A stretch of DNA of 64,000 nucleotides from Streptomyces achromogenes (GCF_030816715.1 NZ_JAUSYH010000001.1:124001-188000), one strand, 5' to 3'. Counted from the first letter of the stretch, positions 42,252 through 51,779 are shown. Numbers and translations are program-made. Notes: generated from the letters alone by a model not told the origin.

Positions 42252-45152
42252 TCAGCGCAGGCTGAACGTCGACAAGCGCACCCCCTTGCTCAGCACCAAG
42301 TACACATCCGCACGACCCCTCGCTCCCGTCAGCGGAGCCGTCACCGTCTCGTACGTGTACGGGGACGACGTCCCGTCGAAGCGGACCGTTCCCACCAGTC
42401 GGCCCGTCGGTGAACCCAGCCGTACCTCCAGCGTTCCGGACGCGCCCGCCAGCTGGGCCGTCACCTCCGAAGCCCCTGACCGGAGCCGCGTGTCCGCGAA
42501 CTTCAGCCACGCCCCGCCCGTCGTGGCCGACACCGCCGTCCCGCCGGCCTTGGACTCGTCGACCAGGCTGGTCGCGCTGTAGTCGTCGAAGTCTTCGGCT
42601 GACGTCACCGCCGACAGGTCCCGGGGCGGGATGGTCTCCCCCCGCACTTTCAGCGACGTCCGCGAGCGGATGTCCGTCGACGACGCGCCGACCATCACGT
42701 CGTACGTCCCCGATTCCACGACCCACTTCGAGCGCGTGACGTCCCAGTGCGCGAGGTCCGAATCCCGCAGCTTCAGACGGACCGTTTGCGTCTCGCCCGG
42801 CTTCAGCGACACCCGTTTGTACGCCTTCAGCTGCTTCAGCGGCTGCTTGTCGCGGGATTCCCGCTGGTGGACGTACAGCTGGACCACCTCGTCACCGGCC
42901 CGGCGGCCCGTGTTGGTGACCTTCACCTCATAACCGTCAAAGACCCGTTTCAGCCCGCCGTAGCGGAACGTCGTGTACGACAGTCCGTAACCGAAGGGGT
43001 AGAGCGGCTGCCCCTTGTAGTAGAGGTACGTCCGGTTCGACTTGATGATGTCGTAGTCCAGGATCGACGGCAGGTCCGCATCCGAGCGGTACCAGGTCTG
43101 TGTCAGGCGGCCCGCCGGGTTCGCGTCGCCGTACAGCAGGTCGGCCAGCGCGGTGCCGGTCTCCTGGCCCGCGTGCGTCGTCCACAGCAGGGCCGGGACC
43201 TCCTTCTGCAGCGCGCCCAGCGTGGTGGGGTAGCTGTTCTCGACCACGACCACCGTCTTCGGGTTGGCCTTGCGGACCGCCTTGACCAGCGCCTCCTGCG
43301 ACGGGGACAGGCCCATGTCCGTGCGGTCGTGGGCCTCGCGCCCGTTGATCGCCGGCATCGAGCCGACCACCACGACGGCCGTGTCCTTGCCCTTGACCGC
43401 GGCGACCGCCTCGTCGACGCCGCTGCGGACCACGTCCTTCGAGTAGTGCGCGGCCTTGTCCTCGGCCACCAGGCCGAGCGTGCCGTCGGCGTCCACCGGG
43501 CCCAGGTACACCGGGTTCGACCACCAGGACTCGCCGGTCTCGTAGCCCGCGTACCGCAGCAGGTACGTCCCGTTGTCCTGCCGCTCCAGCTTGAACTGCT
43601 GCTGCACGAACCAGCCGTTCGGCTGCGTCTGGTCGTTGACGAAGTTCGACCAGTTGTAGCCGACGTACTTCCCGTTCGCGGCCGAGCGGAGGGCGACGAC
43701 TCCCGAGCCCCAGTCGAACACGTCGAACTGCGCGCCGGATCCGTTCTCAGTCGTCTCCTTCAGCGGCGCACCCGCGTCCCCGGCCCCCGCCGTCACGTAT
43801 TTACCGGTCGCCGTGTCCTTCAGCGTGATCCGGTCCACGCCCTCGCTGCTCGCTACGGACGTGCCGAGCTTGGCCTCGATGCCGTCCTTCGGCGTCACCG
43901 CGTACGGCAGACTGCCTGAGTACCAGTCGGTGTAGAGGGTGTCGGCGAGCGGGCCGACCACGGCCGCGCTCCCCGACTTCCTCAGCGGCAGCGCGCCGTC
44001 GTTCTTCAGCAGCACGGCCGCCTCGGTCGCCGCCTTGCGGGCCAGCGCTCGGTGCGCCGGGCTGTCGATGACGGACGCGTCGATGGAGCCGTACTTGCCG
44101 CCGCCGGGGTCGAACTCGCCGAGCCGCACCCGGATGCTCAGGACATGGCGTGCCGCGGTGTCGACGTCCGACTCCTTCAGCAAGCCCGACGACAGCGCCG
44201 ACTTGAGCGCGGTCGTCGTCGGCCCGGAGTCCGTGTCGTTGTCGGTGAAGCTGTCGATGCCGGCCTTCAGCGCCGCCGCGTCCGCCTCGGTCTGGGTGCC
44301 GTAGTACTTCTGGCTGCCGACCAGGTTGCCGGGCGCGTAGGCGTCCGTGACGTTCAGCAGGTCCTGCGAGGTCCAGGTGCGCACGGTGTCGTTCAGGGCC
44401 GGGTTCACCGTGTTGGGGCGGCCGTTGACGAGGTTGTACGAGGACATGACGCCCGTCGTCGCGTCCGCCTCGATCGCGGGCTTGAACGCCTGCTCGTCGT
44501 ACTCCTTCAACACGCGCGGGCGCAGTTGCGAGGATGTGGTGTCGCGGTGGATCTCGTTGTTGTTGGCGAGGAAGTGCTTGATGGTGGGTGCTGTCTTCAG
44601 GTGGTTCGGGTCGCCGCCCGTAAGGCCCGTGCCGTAGGCCGTGGCGATCGAGCCGGTGAGGTACGGGTCCTCGGAGTAGCCCTCCTCGTTGCGGCCCCAG
44701 CGCGGGTCCCGCAACGGATTCACCACCGGTGCCCACAGGTTGAGGCCCCAGCCGGCCGGGCGCTGCTGCTGGAAGCCGCGGGCCTCGTCGCCGACCGCCG
44801 AGCCGACCTGGCGGATCAGCGAAGGGTCCCAGGTGGCGGCGAGCCCGATCGCCTGGGGGAAAACCGTCGTCTTCCCGAGCCAGGCCACGCCGTGCAGGGC
44901 CTCGGTGCCGGTGCGGAAGGACTGGATGCCGAGGCGGGGGATAGCGGGTTCGTACTGGTGGAGGAGGGAGATCTTCTCGTCGAGAGTGAGGCGGGAGAGG
45001 AGGTCGTCCACGCGCTGGTCGACAGGGAGGTTCGGGTTGCGGAAGGGGTAGGCGGGGTCGTCGGCCTGGGCGGGGACGGTGGCGCCGAGTCCCGCGATCA
45101 GGGCGAGCGCCACGACCAGGGTGGTTCTGCGTCTTCCTCGCGTGTCATTCAT
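42252..45152 (-). CDS. Secreted GH3 beta-glycosidase (beta-xylosidase/beta-glucosidase-like) with accessory domains
   Basis: A 966-aa exported enzyme. The signal peptide ends at AQA near residue 30. The GH3 TIM barrel (about 45-330) shows EALHGVAWLGKTTVFPQAIG, KHFLANNNE and the nucleophile region LLNVTDAYAPG. The barrel is followed by the (alpha/beta)6 sandwich (LLKNDGALPLRKSGSAAVVG). An inserted ~120-residue beta-trefoil/fascin-like segment (ITLKDTATGKYVTAGAG to YLLRYAGYE) sits inside it. Then come an FnIII-like domain (YVHQRESRDKQPLKQLKAYK) and a C-terminal CBM6-like beta domain. It probably releases terminal xylose or glucose from plant polysaccharide outside the cell. Last gene of the sugar operon, after the LacI gene. 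Confidence 0.9.
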   Translation of the reverse strand: MNDTRGRRRTTLVVALALIAGLGATVPAQADDPAYPFRNPNLPVDQRVDDLLSRLTLDEKISLLHQYEPAIPRLGIQSFRTGTEALHGVAWLGKTTVFPQAIGLAATWDPSLIRQVGSAVGDEARGFQQQRPAGWGLNLWAPVVNPLRDPRWGRNEEGYSEDPYLTGSIATAYGTGLTGGDPNHLKTAPTIKHFLANNNEIHRDTTSSQLRPRVLKEYDEQAFKPAIEADATTGVMSSYNLVNGRPNTVNPALNDTVRTWTSQDLLNVTDAYAPGNLVGSQKYYGTQTEADAAALKAGIDSFTDNDTDSGPTTTALKSALSSGLLKESDVDTAARHVLSIRVRLGEFDPGGGKYGSIDASVIDSPAHRALARKAATEAAVLLKNDGALPLRKSGSAAVVGPLADTLYTDWYSGSLPYAVTPKDGIEAKLGTSVASSEGVDRITLKDTATGKYVTAGAGDAGAPLKETTENGSGAQFDVFDWGSGVVALRSAANGKYVGYNWSNFVNDQTQPNGWFVQQQFKLERQDNGTYLLRYAGYETGESWWSNPVYLGPVDADGTLGLVAEDKAAHYSKDVVRSGVDEAVAAVKGKDTAVVVVGSMPAINGREAHDRTDMGLSPSQEALVKAVRKANPKTVVVVENSYPTTLGALQKEVPALLWTTHAGQETGTALADLLYGDANPAGRLTQTWYRSDADLPSILDYDIIKSNRTYLYYKGQPLYPFGYGLSYTTFRYGGLKRVFDGYEVKVTNTGRRAGDEVVQLYVHQRESRDKQPLKQLKAYKRVSLKPGETQTVRLKLRDSDLAHWDVTRSKWVVESGTYDVMVGASSTDIRSRTSLKVRGETIPPRDLSAVTSAEDFDDYSATSLVDESKAGGTAVSATTGGAWLKFADTRLRSGASEVTAQLAGASGTLEVRLGSPTGRLVGTVRFDGTSSPYTYETVTAPLTGARGRADVYLVLSKGVRLSTFSLR

Positions 45153-45236
45153 GCCACGGCTCCTTCTCATCAGGGCCTTGCAACGTGATGAAACGGGTCG
45201 AACTGCCGGGTCTCGCGGCTTCGAGCCTTCCGGGCT

Positions 45237-46247
45237 TCAGGGTGCTGAGCGCGGTGCGGTGCTCGCGCGGAGCGTGAGGTGCGGGGCGAGGAGGGTGGCT
45301 TCCGGAACGGCCGACCCACCCAGCTTCTTCGTCAGCAGCTCCACCGCCCGCTCACCCACCTCGGCGGACGGGACGGCGACGGACGTGACCGGCACCCGGG
45401 CGTCGGCGGCCTGCTCCTCCGGGCAGATGGCGGTGACGGACATATCGCCGGGTACGCGCAGGCCGAGTGACTCGAAGGCGTCGATCAGCGGCTCGAGCAC
45501 CGCCTCGTTGTGCACGACCACCCCGGTCAGCGCGGGCTGCTCGCGCAGCAGCCGCTCGGCGACCCCGCGCGCGGCGGCCGGCGCCGCCTCGCAGGGGTGC
45601 ACCGACGACACCAGCCGGTGCCGGTCGGCCGCCGCGGTGAACCCCTGCACCACCCGCTGCGCGAACCCGGTCCCCCGCACGTACACCTCCGGCGGCGACC
45701 CGACCAGCGCGACCACCCGGTGCCCGAGTCCCACCAGGTGCTCCACGCACAGTTCGCCCGCCGCTATGAAGTCGAGGTCGATGCAGGTCAGCCCCTGCGC
45801 GGAGGCAGGGAACCCGATCAGCACGGACGGCCGGTTCAGGGCCCGCAGCAGCGGCAGCCGCGGATCGTGCAACTGAACGTCCATCACGATCAGCGCGTCC
45901 ACCAACGCCGTGTCCGCTACGCGCCGCAGCCCGTCCTCGCCCTCCTCCTGGGTGAGCAGCAACACGTCGTGGTCGTGCCGGCGCGCGGCCGTGACGACGG
46001 CCACCGCGAACTGCATGACCACCGGGACGTTGATCCCGGAGCGCAGCGGCATCACCAGCGCCAGCACGTTGGACCGGCTGCTGGCCAGCGCGCGGGCGCC
46101 GGCGTGCGGGCGGTAGCCCAGCTCGCGGATGGCCTCCTCGATGCGCAGCCGGGTCTCCTCGGAGATGGGACGCTTGCCGCTGAGGGCGTAGGAAACGGTG
46201 CTGGGGGAGACCCCCGCGTGCCGGGCCACGTCCGTGATCTTCACCAT
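45237..46247 (-). CDS. LacI-family transcriptional regulator
   Basis: A 336-aa repressor-type protein. Residues 2-55 are the LacI helix-turn-helix and hinge (KITDVARHAGVSPSTVSYAL SGKRPISEETR ... ALASSRS). The rest is a periplasmic-binding-like sugar sensor domain (ALVMPLRSGINVPVVMQF to VPVTSVAVPSAEVGERAVEL L). Lying between the GH31 and GH3 genes of the operon, it most likely controls this operon through the two palindromes upstream of the binding-protein gene. The start at 46247 begins exactly where the family does. Confidence 0.95.
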   Translation of the reverse strand: MVKITDVARHAGVSPSTVSYALSGKRPISEETRLRIEEAIRELGYRPHAGARALASSRSNVLALVMPLRSGINVPVVMQFAVAVVTAARRHDHDVLLLTQEEGEDGLRRVADTALVDALIVMDVQLHDPRLPLLRALNRPSVLIGFPASAQGLTCIDLDFIAAGELCVEHLVGLGHRVVALVGSPPEVYVRGTGFAQRVVQGFTAAADRHRLVSSVHPCEAAPAAARGVAERLLREQPALTGVVVHNEAVLEPLIDAFESLGLRVPGDMSVTAICPEEQAADARVPVTSVAVPSAEVGERAVELLTKKLGGSAVPEATLLAPHLTLRASTAPRSAP

Positions 46248-46280
46248 GTCAGTCCAGCTCCTGTGGGGGGCGAGGAACCA

Positions 46281-48536
46281 TCACTCCGAGTCCACCTCCA
46301 GCGAGAGGAACCCGGTGCCCGCCGCCGCGCGGGCGGTCCGCTCCCCGCTCGCAAGGCTCCAAGGCGCCCGGGGATCACTGCAGGAGGCCCGCAGTGTCTT
46401 CCCCTCGCGTACGACCGTGAAGGTCACGTCCCCGACCGGCACCGTCACCTGCGCGCCCTGCTCCAGCCCGAACGCGCGCAGGGTGACCCCGTCGGCGTAC
46501 GGATAGTCGGGGCGGTCGTCCACCGCGCCGACCGGGATCACCGCACCCGGCCTGACCAGCAGCGGAACACTGGAGAACCCGTGCCGCTCGCGCGCCCAGC
46601 GCGGTCCGGTCACCGTCCTCCCGGTCAGGTAGTCGGTCCACGTGCCCTCGGGTACGTAGTAGGAGACGTCCCCCTCGTCGCTGAAGACCGGCGCGACGAG
46701 CAGGTCCGGGCCGAGCATGTACTGCCGCTCCAGGTGCGCACAGCCGGGGTCGTCCGGGAACTCCAGCACCATCGCCCGCATCACCGGCACGCCCTCTTGG
46801 GCGGTGCGCGCGGCCTCGTACAGATACGGCATCAGGCGCAGTTTGAGCCGGGTGAAGTGCCGCAGCACGTCCACGGACTCCTCGTCGAACAGCCACGGCA
46901 CCCGGTAGGAGGAGCTGCCGTGCAGCCGGCTGTGCGAGGACAGCAGCCCGAAGGCCAGCCATCGCTTGAACAGCGCCGGCGTCGGCGTGCCCTCGAAGCC
47001 GCCGATGTCATGGCTCCAGAACCCGAAGCCCGACAGACCGAGGCTGAGCCCGCCGCGCAACGACTCGGCCATCGACTCGTACGTGGCCTCGCAGTCGCCG
47101 CCCCAGTGCACGGGGAACTTCTGGCTGCCCGCGGTCGCCGAGCGGGCGAAGACCACGGCCTCCTGCTCACCGCGGTGCTTGCGCAGCACCTCGAAGACGG
47201 TGCGGTTGTACAGGTACGTGTAGTAGTTGTGCATCCGCTCCGGGTCCGAGCCGTCCGCGTAGGCCACGTCGACCGGGATGCGCTCCCCGAAGTCGGTCTT
47301 GAAGCAGTCGACGCCCTGGGTGAGCAGCGCCTCCAGTTCGGCGGCGTACCAGGCACGGGCGCCCGGGCTGGTGAAGTCGACCAGGGCCATGCCCGGCTGC
47401 CACAGGTCCCACTGCCACACACTGCCGTCCGGCCTCTTCAGCAGATGGCCAAGGGCCTTGCCCTCGGCGAACAACGGCGAGCGCTGCGCGATGTAGGGGT
47501 TGATCCACACGCTTACCCGCAGCCCGCGCTCCTTCAGGCGGGACAGCATGCCCTCCGGGTCGGGGAAGACCCGCGGGTCCCACTGGAAGTCGCACCAGTT
47601 GAACTCGCGCATCCAGAAGCAGTCGAAGTGGAAGACCGACAGGGGCAGTTCGCGTTCCTTCATGCCGTCGATGAAGGAGGTGACGGTGGCCTCGTCGTAG
47701 GAGGTGGTGAAGGAGGTCGACAGCCATAGGCCGAACGACCAGGCGGGCGGCAGGGCCGGGCGGCCGGTGAGGGCGGTGTACTTGCGCAGGATGTCCTTCG
47801 GGGTGGGCCCGTAGATGACGTAGTACGTCAACTGCTGGCTTTCCACGCTGAACTGGACCCGCGACACCGCCTCCGAGCCGACCTCGAAGGACACCTTGCC
47901 CGGGTGGTCGACGAAGACGCCGTAGCCCGCGTCCGTCAGGAAGAACGGGACGTTTTTGTAGGCCTGTTCGGTGGCGGTGCCACCGTCCGCGTTCCAGATG
48001 TCGACGACCTGGCCGTTCTTCACCAGCGGCCCGAAGCGTTCACCGAGGCCGTACACCGACGTGCCGACCCCGAGGCCCAGCTGCTCGCGCAGGTAGTGGC
48101 CGCCGGTGGCGTCTCGCATGATGCCCATGTTCTTGGGGCCGCTGGTGGTGAGGGTGCGGCCGTGGGCGATGAAGTCGACGTGCCAGGGGCCGGTGCGTGT
48201 GACCCGGACGGAGAGGACGCCCGCGGTGAGAGTGGCCGTCTCCTCGTCGTACTCGGCGTGCGGGGTGAAGGCGTCGTCCCGCTGGATGTCGAACCTTGGC
48301 CCCCGGGGCTGTTCGCCCTCGAAGTGCGTGAAGGTGAGGCCGATGACGTCCGGCATGGGAGCGTGCGCGCTGATCGTCACGACCGGTCCCTTCAGCAGGT
48401 CGCCGCGGTGGCGGATGGGCTGGGTCGGGGCGTGGATCTCAAGGGCTCCCGGGGGCGTGGTCACGTCCAGGACCTGCACCGGATGGGCTGCGGTGACGCC
48501 TTCGCGCAGCAGCCAGTAGCCGTCGGTGAACTTCAA
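46281..48536 (-). CDS. yicI: GH31 alpha-xylosidase-like glycosidase (YicI type)
   Basis: A 751-aa cytoplasmic GH31 enzyme. The catalytic nucleophile is D415 in CFKTDFGERIPVD and the acid/base D481 in HWGGDCEATYESM. These positions differ by one from D416 and D482 of E. coli YicI, and the total length is also close to that enzyme. The family releases alpha-1,6-linked xylose from isoprimeverose and xyloglucan oligosaccharides. It has no signal peptide, so it acts after ABC import. The gene starts 9 bp after the stop of the permease gene 48546-49403. The start at 48536 (MKFTDGYWLLREGV) is the normal family start. Confidence 0.93.
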   Translation of the reverse strand: MKFTDGYWLLREGVTAAHPVQVLDVTTPPGALEIHAPTQPIRHRGDLLKGPVVTISAHAPMPDVIGLTFTHFEGEQPRGPRFDIQRDDAFTPHAEYDEETATLTAGVLSVRVTRTGPWHVDFIAHGRTLTTSGPKNMGIMRDATGGHYLREQLGLGVGTSVYGLGERFGPLVKNGQVVDIWNADGGTATEQAYKNVPFFLTDAGYGVFVDHPGKVSFEVGSEAVSRVQFSVESQQLTYYVIYGPTPKDILRKYTALTGRPALPPAWSFGLWLSTSFTTSYDEATVTSFIDGMKERELPLSVFHFDCFWMREFNWCDFQWDPRVFPDPEGMLSRLKERGLRVSVWINPYIAQRSPLFAEGKALGHLLKRPDGSVWQWDLWQPGMALVDFTSPGARAWYAAELEALLTQGVDCFKTDFGERIPVDVAYADGSDPERMHNYYTYLYNRTVFEVLRKHRGEQEAVVFARSATAGSQKFPVHWGGDCEATYESMAESLRGGLSLGLSGFGFWSHDIGGFEGTPTPALFKRWLAFGLLSSHSRLHGSSSYRVPWLFDEESVDVLRHFTRLKLRLMPYLYEAARTAQEGVPVMRAMVLEFPDDPGCAHLERQYMLGPDLLVAPVFSDEGDVSYYVPEGTWTDYLTGRTVTGPRWARERHGFSSVPLLVRPGAVIPVGAVDDRPDYPYADGVTLRAFGLEQGAQVTVPVGDVTFTVVREGKTLRASCSDPRAPWSLASGERTARAAAGTGFLSLEVDSE

Positions 48537-48545
48537 GCGTGCCCC

Positions 48546-49403
48546 CTACTTGACGGCGCCCACGGCGATGCCGCGGGTGAGAGTGCGCTGGAAGACGAGG
48601 AAGAAGACGATGGCGGGCAGGACGCCCAGCAGGGCTGCCGCGTTGGTCATCGTGGCGTCCATCAGGCGCTGGCCCTGCAGGACGCCGAGCGCCACCGACA
48701 CCGTCTGGTTGTCGTTGGAGATCAGCATGACCAGGGGCAGCAGGAACTCGTTCCACGTCCAGATGAAGAAGAAGACGAGCAGCACCCCGATCGTGGGCCG
48801 GCTGACCGGGACCACGATCCGCCACAGCACCTGCCACTTGTTCGCCCCGTCGATCCGGGCGGCCTCGATGATCTCGCGCGGGAACTGCCCGAGGACCGAG
48901 GAGAGCAGATAGGTGCCGAAGGCTGCCTGGATCACCGTGAAGACGATGATCACGCTCAGCCGGGTGTCGTAGAGGCCGGCCTGCTTGCTGAGGTAGTACA
49001 GCGGGTAGACCAGCGCCTCCTGCGGCAGCACGTTGGCGAGCACGAAGAAGGCCAGCACCCAGGTGCGTCCCTTGATGCGGCCGATGCCGATCGCGTACGC
49101 GTTCAGCACGGACAGGACCGCTGCCAGGACGGCCACCGAGCCGCTGATGAGAACGGAGTTGAGGAGCTTCTGGCCGTAGTCGACGCGCTGCCAGAAGTCC
49201 TTCAGACCGTCCAGGTACAGGCCATTCGGCAGGCTCAACGGCCCGTGCTGGGAGTATTCGGCGGGCGACTTCACGGCGTTGACGGCGACGATCAGGAACG
49301 GCAGCACCATGAACAGGGCCGCGATGGACAGGGCGACGAGGACCGGGGAGCGGCCGAGGGCCGTGCGGCGCCGGGTGCGGATCTCGGTGCGTACGGCGGT
49401 CAT
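48546..49403 (-). CDS. Sugar ABC transporter permease (MalG type)
   Basis: A 285-aa inner-membrane protein with six helices. The ATPase-coupling EAA loop reads EAARIDGANKWQVLWRIVVP. The C-terminal location of this loop and the length fit MalG/LacG-type carbohydrate permeases. It overlaps the upstream permease stop by 4 nt (49400-49403), so the pair is translated together. No ATPase gene is present in the operon; the shared MsiK-type ATPase encoded elsewhere is usual in Streptomyces (family knowledge). Confidence 0.95.
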   Translation of the reverse strand: MTAVRTEIRTRRRTALGRSPVLVALSIAALFMVLPFLIVAVNAVKSPAEYSQHGPLSLPNGLYLDGLKDFWQRVDYGQKLLNSVLISGSVAVLAAVLSVLNAYAIGIGRIKGRTWVLAFFVLANVLPQEALVYPLYYLSKQAGLYDTRLSVIIVFTVIQAAFGTYLLSSVLGQFPREIIEAARIDGANKWQVLWRIVVPVSRPTIGVLLVFFFIWTWNEFLLPLVMLISNDNQTVSVALGVLQGQRLMDATMTNAAALLGVLPAIVFFLVFQRTLTRGIAVGAVK

Positions 49404-50368
49404 GCGCGGGCTCCTTCCTCGGCGTCCTCGGCGCGGGTCTGGAGCTTCAGGCCCACCATCGCGAGGAGCAGGATGATCACGGTGAGGACGGTGGAGATCG
49501 CGGCACCGTACCCGGCCTGCGTCTTCTCGAAGAAGGTGGTGAAGGAGAAGTAGGACGGGACGTCGGTCGCCCCGCCGGGGCCGCCCTTCGTCAGCACGTA
49601 CACCGCCCCGAACACCTTCAGCGCCGCGACCGTGCACCAGGTCAGCACCACATAGATCTCCGGCCTGATCTGCGGCAGCGTGATGTGCCGGAAGCGGCGC
49701 CACCAGCCGGCGCCGTCCAGTTCGGCCGCCTCGTACAACTGCGGGTCGACGCGCTGGAGTCCCGCCATGAAGACGACCAGCGGGAAACCGAGCTGCACCC
49801 ACACCATCACCCCCATCACGCTGTAGAGGGCGACGTCCGGGTCGCCGAGCCAGTCCTGCTGCCAGGAGCCGAGACCGACCGCCTTCAGCAGCGCGTTCAG
49901 CGAGCCGTCGTCGGGGGCGAGGATCCAGCTCCAGACGATGCCCGCCACCGCGATCGGCAGCACCTGCGGCAGGTAGAAGCAGGCGCGGAGCACGGCGGCG
50001 ACCTTGCTGCCGAAGTGCTTGCCGATGTAGTCGAACAGCGCGGCGGCGAGGACGAGTCCGATCATCGTCGGCACGGCCGCCATGGCGACGACCATGAACA
50101 GACTGTGCCGGAACGACGCCCAGAACTCGCTGTCGTCCAGCAGTCGGCGATAGTTGTCGAGCCCGGTCCACTTCGGCGAGCCGATGCCGCTCCACTCGGT
50201 GAAGCTGACGCCCGTGTTCATCAGGAACGGGACGATGATCACGGCGAGGAACGCCAGCACGCCGGGGAGCAGGAAGAGCGCGTACGAGTTCTGGGAGCGG
50301 GGGCGGCGAGGACCGGGGTGCGGACGCTTGCCGACGGCCCGCGCGCCCCGTTCGACGGTGATCGTCAC
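49400..50368 (-). CDS. Sugar ABC transporter permease (MalF type)
   Basis: A 322-aa inner-membrane protein. A basic tail (about 25 residues) precedes the first helix (ALFLLPGVLAFLAVIIVPFL). The EAA loop is YEAAELDGAGWWRRFRHITL P. The GTG start at 50368 overlaps the stop of the binding-protein gene. It pairs with the MalG-type permease to form the import channel for an oligosaccharide. Confidence 0.95.
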   Translation of the reverse strand: MTITVERGARAVGKRPHPGPRRPRSQNSYALFLLPGVLAFLAVIIVPFLMNTGVSFTEWSGIGSPKWTGLDNYRRLLDDSEFWASFRHSLFMVVAMAAVPTMIGLVLAAALFDYIGKHFGSKVAAVLRACFYLPQVLPIAVAGIVWSWILAPDDGSLNALLKAVGLGSWQQDWLGDPDVALYSVMGVMVWVQLGFPLVVFMAGLQRVDPQLYEAAELDGAGWWRRFRHITLPQIRPEIYVVLTWCTVAALKVFGAVYVLTKGGPGGATDVPSYFSFTTFFEKTQAGYGAAISTVLTVIILLLAMVGLKLQTRAEDAEEGARA

Positions 50369-51660
50369 TGCTTCGGCGCGCCCTGGTCGTACGCCTTCTG
50401 CAGCGCGCTGAGGTAGGCGTCGGGCTGCTCGCTGCCCGTGATCAGCTTCTGCGTCTCGGAGACGAGGGTGTCGTAGAAGCCGGGGACGGGCCAGTCGGGG
50501 TAGAAGGCGAGGCCGTCACGCTGGGAGAGCGTGTTGAAGTCGGCGATGAGGGTCTTGGACCGCGGGTCGGTGATGGCGTTCGGGTCGGCCGCGACCGGGA
50601 CGCCGCCCTTGTTGCCCAGAAGGTTCTGGATCTTCGGCGACATGGTGATGTCGATGAAGTCGTAGGCGAGGTCCTTGTTCTTGGCGCCCTTGGGCACGAC
50701 CCAGAGGTTGCCGCCGGAGCCGAGGGTGAGGTTGGAGCCGGGCCAGAGCATGGTGCCCCAGTCGAACTTGTTCTCCGTCTTGAAACGCCCGTACCACCAG
50801 CTCCCGCTGAACAGGATCGGATTCTTGCCCTGGGTGAAGGCGACGCCCGCGTCCTCGGCCTTGGCGCCGCTGGACGTCTTGCTGATGTAGCCCTTCTTCA
50901 CCCAGTCGGCGAAGGTGGTCGCGCCGTACGTCCAGGCCGCGTCGTGGAAGTCGGTCTTGCCCTTGTACAGCTCGTACTTGTCGACCCAGGAGCGGTCGGC
51001 CTTCGACAGCGCGAGCTGGTAGAGGTACTGCTGGGCCATGTACTCGGCACCGGAGTTGGCGAGCGGGGTGATGCCCTTGGCCACGAACTTGTCCATCGCG
51101 GCGGTCAGGTCGTCGAACGTCTTCGGCTCGGCTATCCCGTACTTGTTGAACAGGTCCTTGTTGTAGAAGACCATGGTGTATTCGGCATAGTTGGGCACTC
51201 CGTACCACTTGCCGGAGCTCATGACGCCGTTGGCGTCGTACTGGCTCGTGGTCTTCACACCCGCGCTGAGCTTCTTGTCCCAGCCGCGCTTGGCGACCTC
51301 ATCGGTCAGATCGGTGAGAAGTCCCTGCTTGGACAGCAGGCCCGCCGTCGCGTTGCCCTTGTTGTACTCCATGATGTCGGGTGCGTCGGAGGAGTTGAGC
51401 ACCATGGGCGCGGTCTTCTGGATCTGTTCGAAGCCCTTCTCCTCGAACTTCACCTTCACGCCCGGGTGCTTGGCCTCGAACTCCTTGATGGCCGCGTTCC
51501 AGGCGGCGCCCATCGCGCTGTCAGGTCCCTCGTAGTGCCACAGCTTCAGCGTCTTGCCGTCGGAGGATCCGCTGTCCGAGCCACCGCAGGAGGCCAGAAG
51601 CAGGGATCCGGAAAGGACCACCGCGGCCGTCGCCACCACACGCCGTCGTGCTGTCAACAT
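50365..51660 (-). CDS. Sugar ABC transporter substrate-binding lipoprotein
   Basis: A 431-aa family 1 solute-binding protein. The lipoprotein signal has basic residues, a hydrophobic core and lipobox LLASC with C25 as lipidation site, followed by a GGSDSGSSDG linker. The mature part (LKLWHYEGPDSAMGAAWNAA I ...) matches sugar-binding proteins. ATG at 51660 is the family start. It heads the operon: binding protein, two permeases, GH31, LacI, GH3. The downstream enzymes suggest xylose-containing oligosaccharides as ligand (inference). Confidence 0.95.
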   Translation of the reverse strand: MLTARRRVVATAAVVLSGSLLLASCGGSDSGSSDGKTLKLWHYEGPDSAMGAAWNAAIKEFEAKHPGVKVKFEEKGFEQIQKTAPMVLNSSDAPDIMEYNKGNATAGLLSKQGLLTDLTDEVAKRGWDKKLSAGVKTTSQYDANGVMSSGKWYGVPNYAEYTMVFYNKDLFNKYGIAEPKTFDDLTAAMDKFVAKGITPLANSGAEYMAQQYLYQLALSKADRSWVDKYELYKGKTDFHDAAWTYGATTFADWVKKGYISKTSSGAKAEDAGVAFTQGKNPILFSGSWWYGRFKTENKFDWGTMLWPGSNLTLGSGGNLWVVPKGAKNKDLAYDFIDITMSPKIQNLLGNKGGVPVAADPNAITDPRSKTLIADFNTLSQRDGLAFYPDWPVPGFYDTLVSETQKLITGSEQPDAYLSALQKAYDQGAPKQ

Positions 51661-51710
51661 CCAGTGCCTCCGGGGAGTCGGATGGGTATCGGAGCCATCA
51701 CGCACGAATC

Positions 51711-51726
51711 ATCGAATCGTTTCGAT
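51711..51726. promoter_or_regulatory. LacI-type operator candidate, distal palindrome 1
   Basis: ATCGAATCGTTTCGAT: perfect arms ATCGAA and TTCGAT around a 4-base centre, 51 bp upstream of the binding-protein start. Its centre lies 23 bp from that of the next palindrome, about two helical turns. Confidence 0.65.
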
Positions 51727-51733
51727 GCGTGAT

Positions 51734-51749
51734 GTCGAAGCGCTTCGAC
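51734..51749. promoter_or_regulatory. LacI-type operator candidate, palindrome 2
   Basis: GTCGAAGCGCTTCGAC is a perfect 16-bp palindrome with the central CG pair typical of LacI/CcpA-type operators (GAAGCGCTTC core). It lies 74 bp upstream of the start of the sugar operon. Confidence 0.8.
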
Positions 51750-51779
51750 GGGGGAAGGTATGTGGACGGTGTGAGCGCG

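Noticed and set aside
42747..45188. Long plus-strand open frames opposite the GH3 gene (390 and 378 codons)
   Set aside because: They mirror the codon pattern of the minus-strand GH3 gene, are rich in Arg, Val and Gly, and have no family features; the GH3 reading is certain.
45510..49553. Very long plus-strand open frames (739 and 549 codons) opposite LacI, GH31 and permease genes
   Set aside because: Antisense shadows of high-GC genes; no motifs and no start signals.
48546..50195. Single 549-codon frame covering both permease genes
   Set aside because: Only its second half (from 49403) is permease-like; the first half is an out-of-frame reading of the MalF-type gene.
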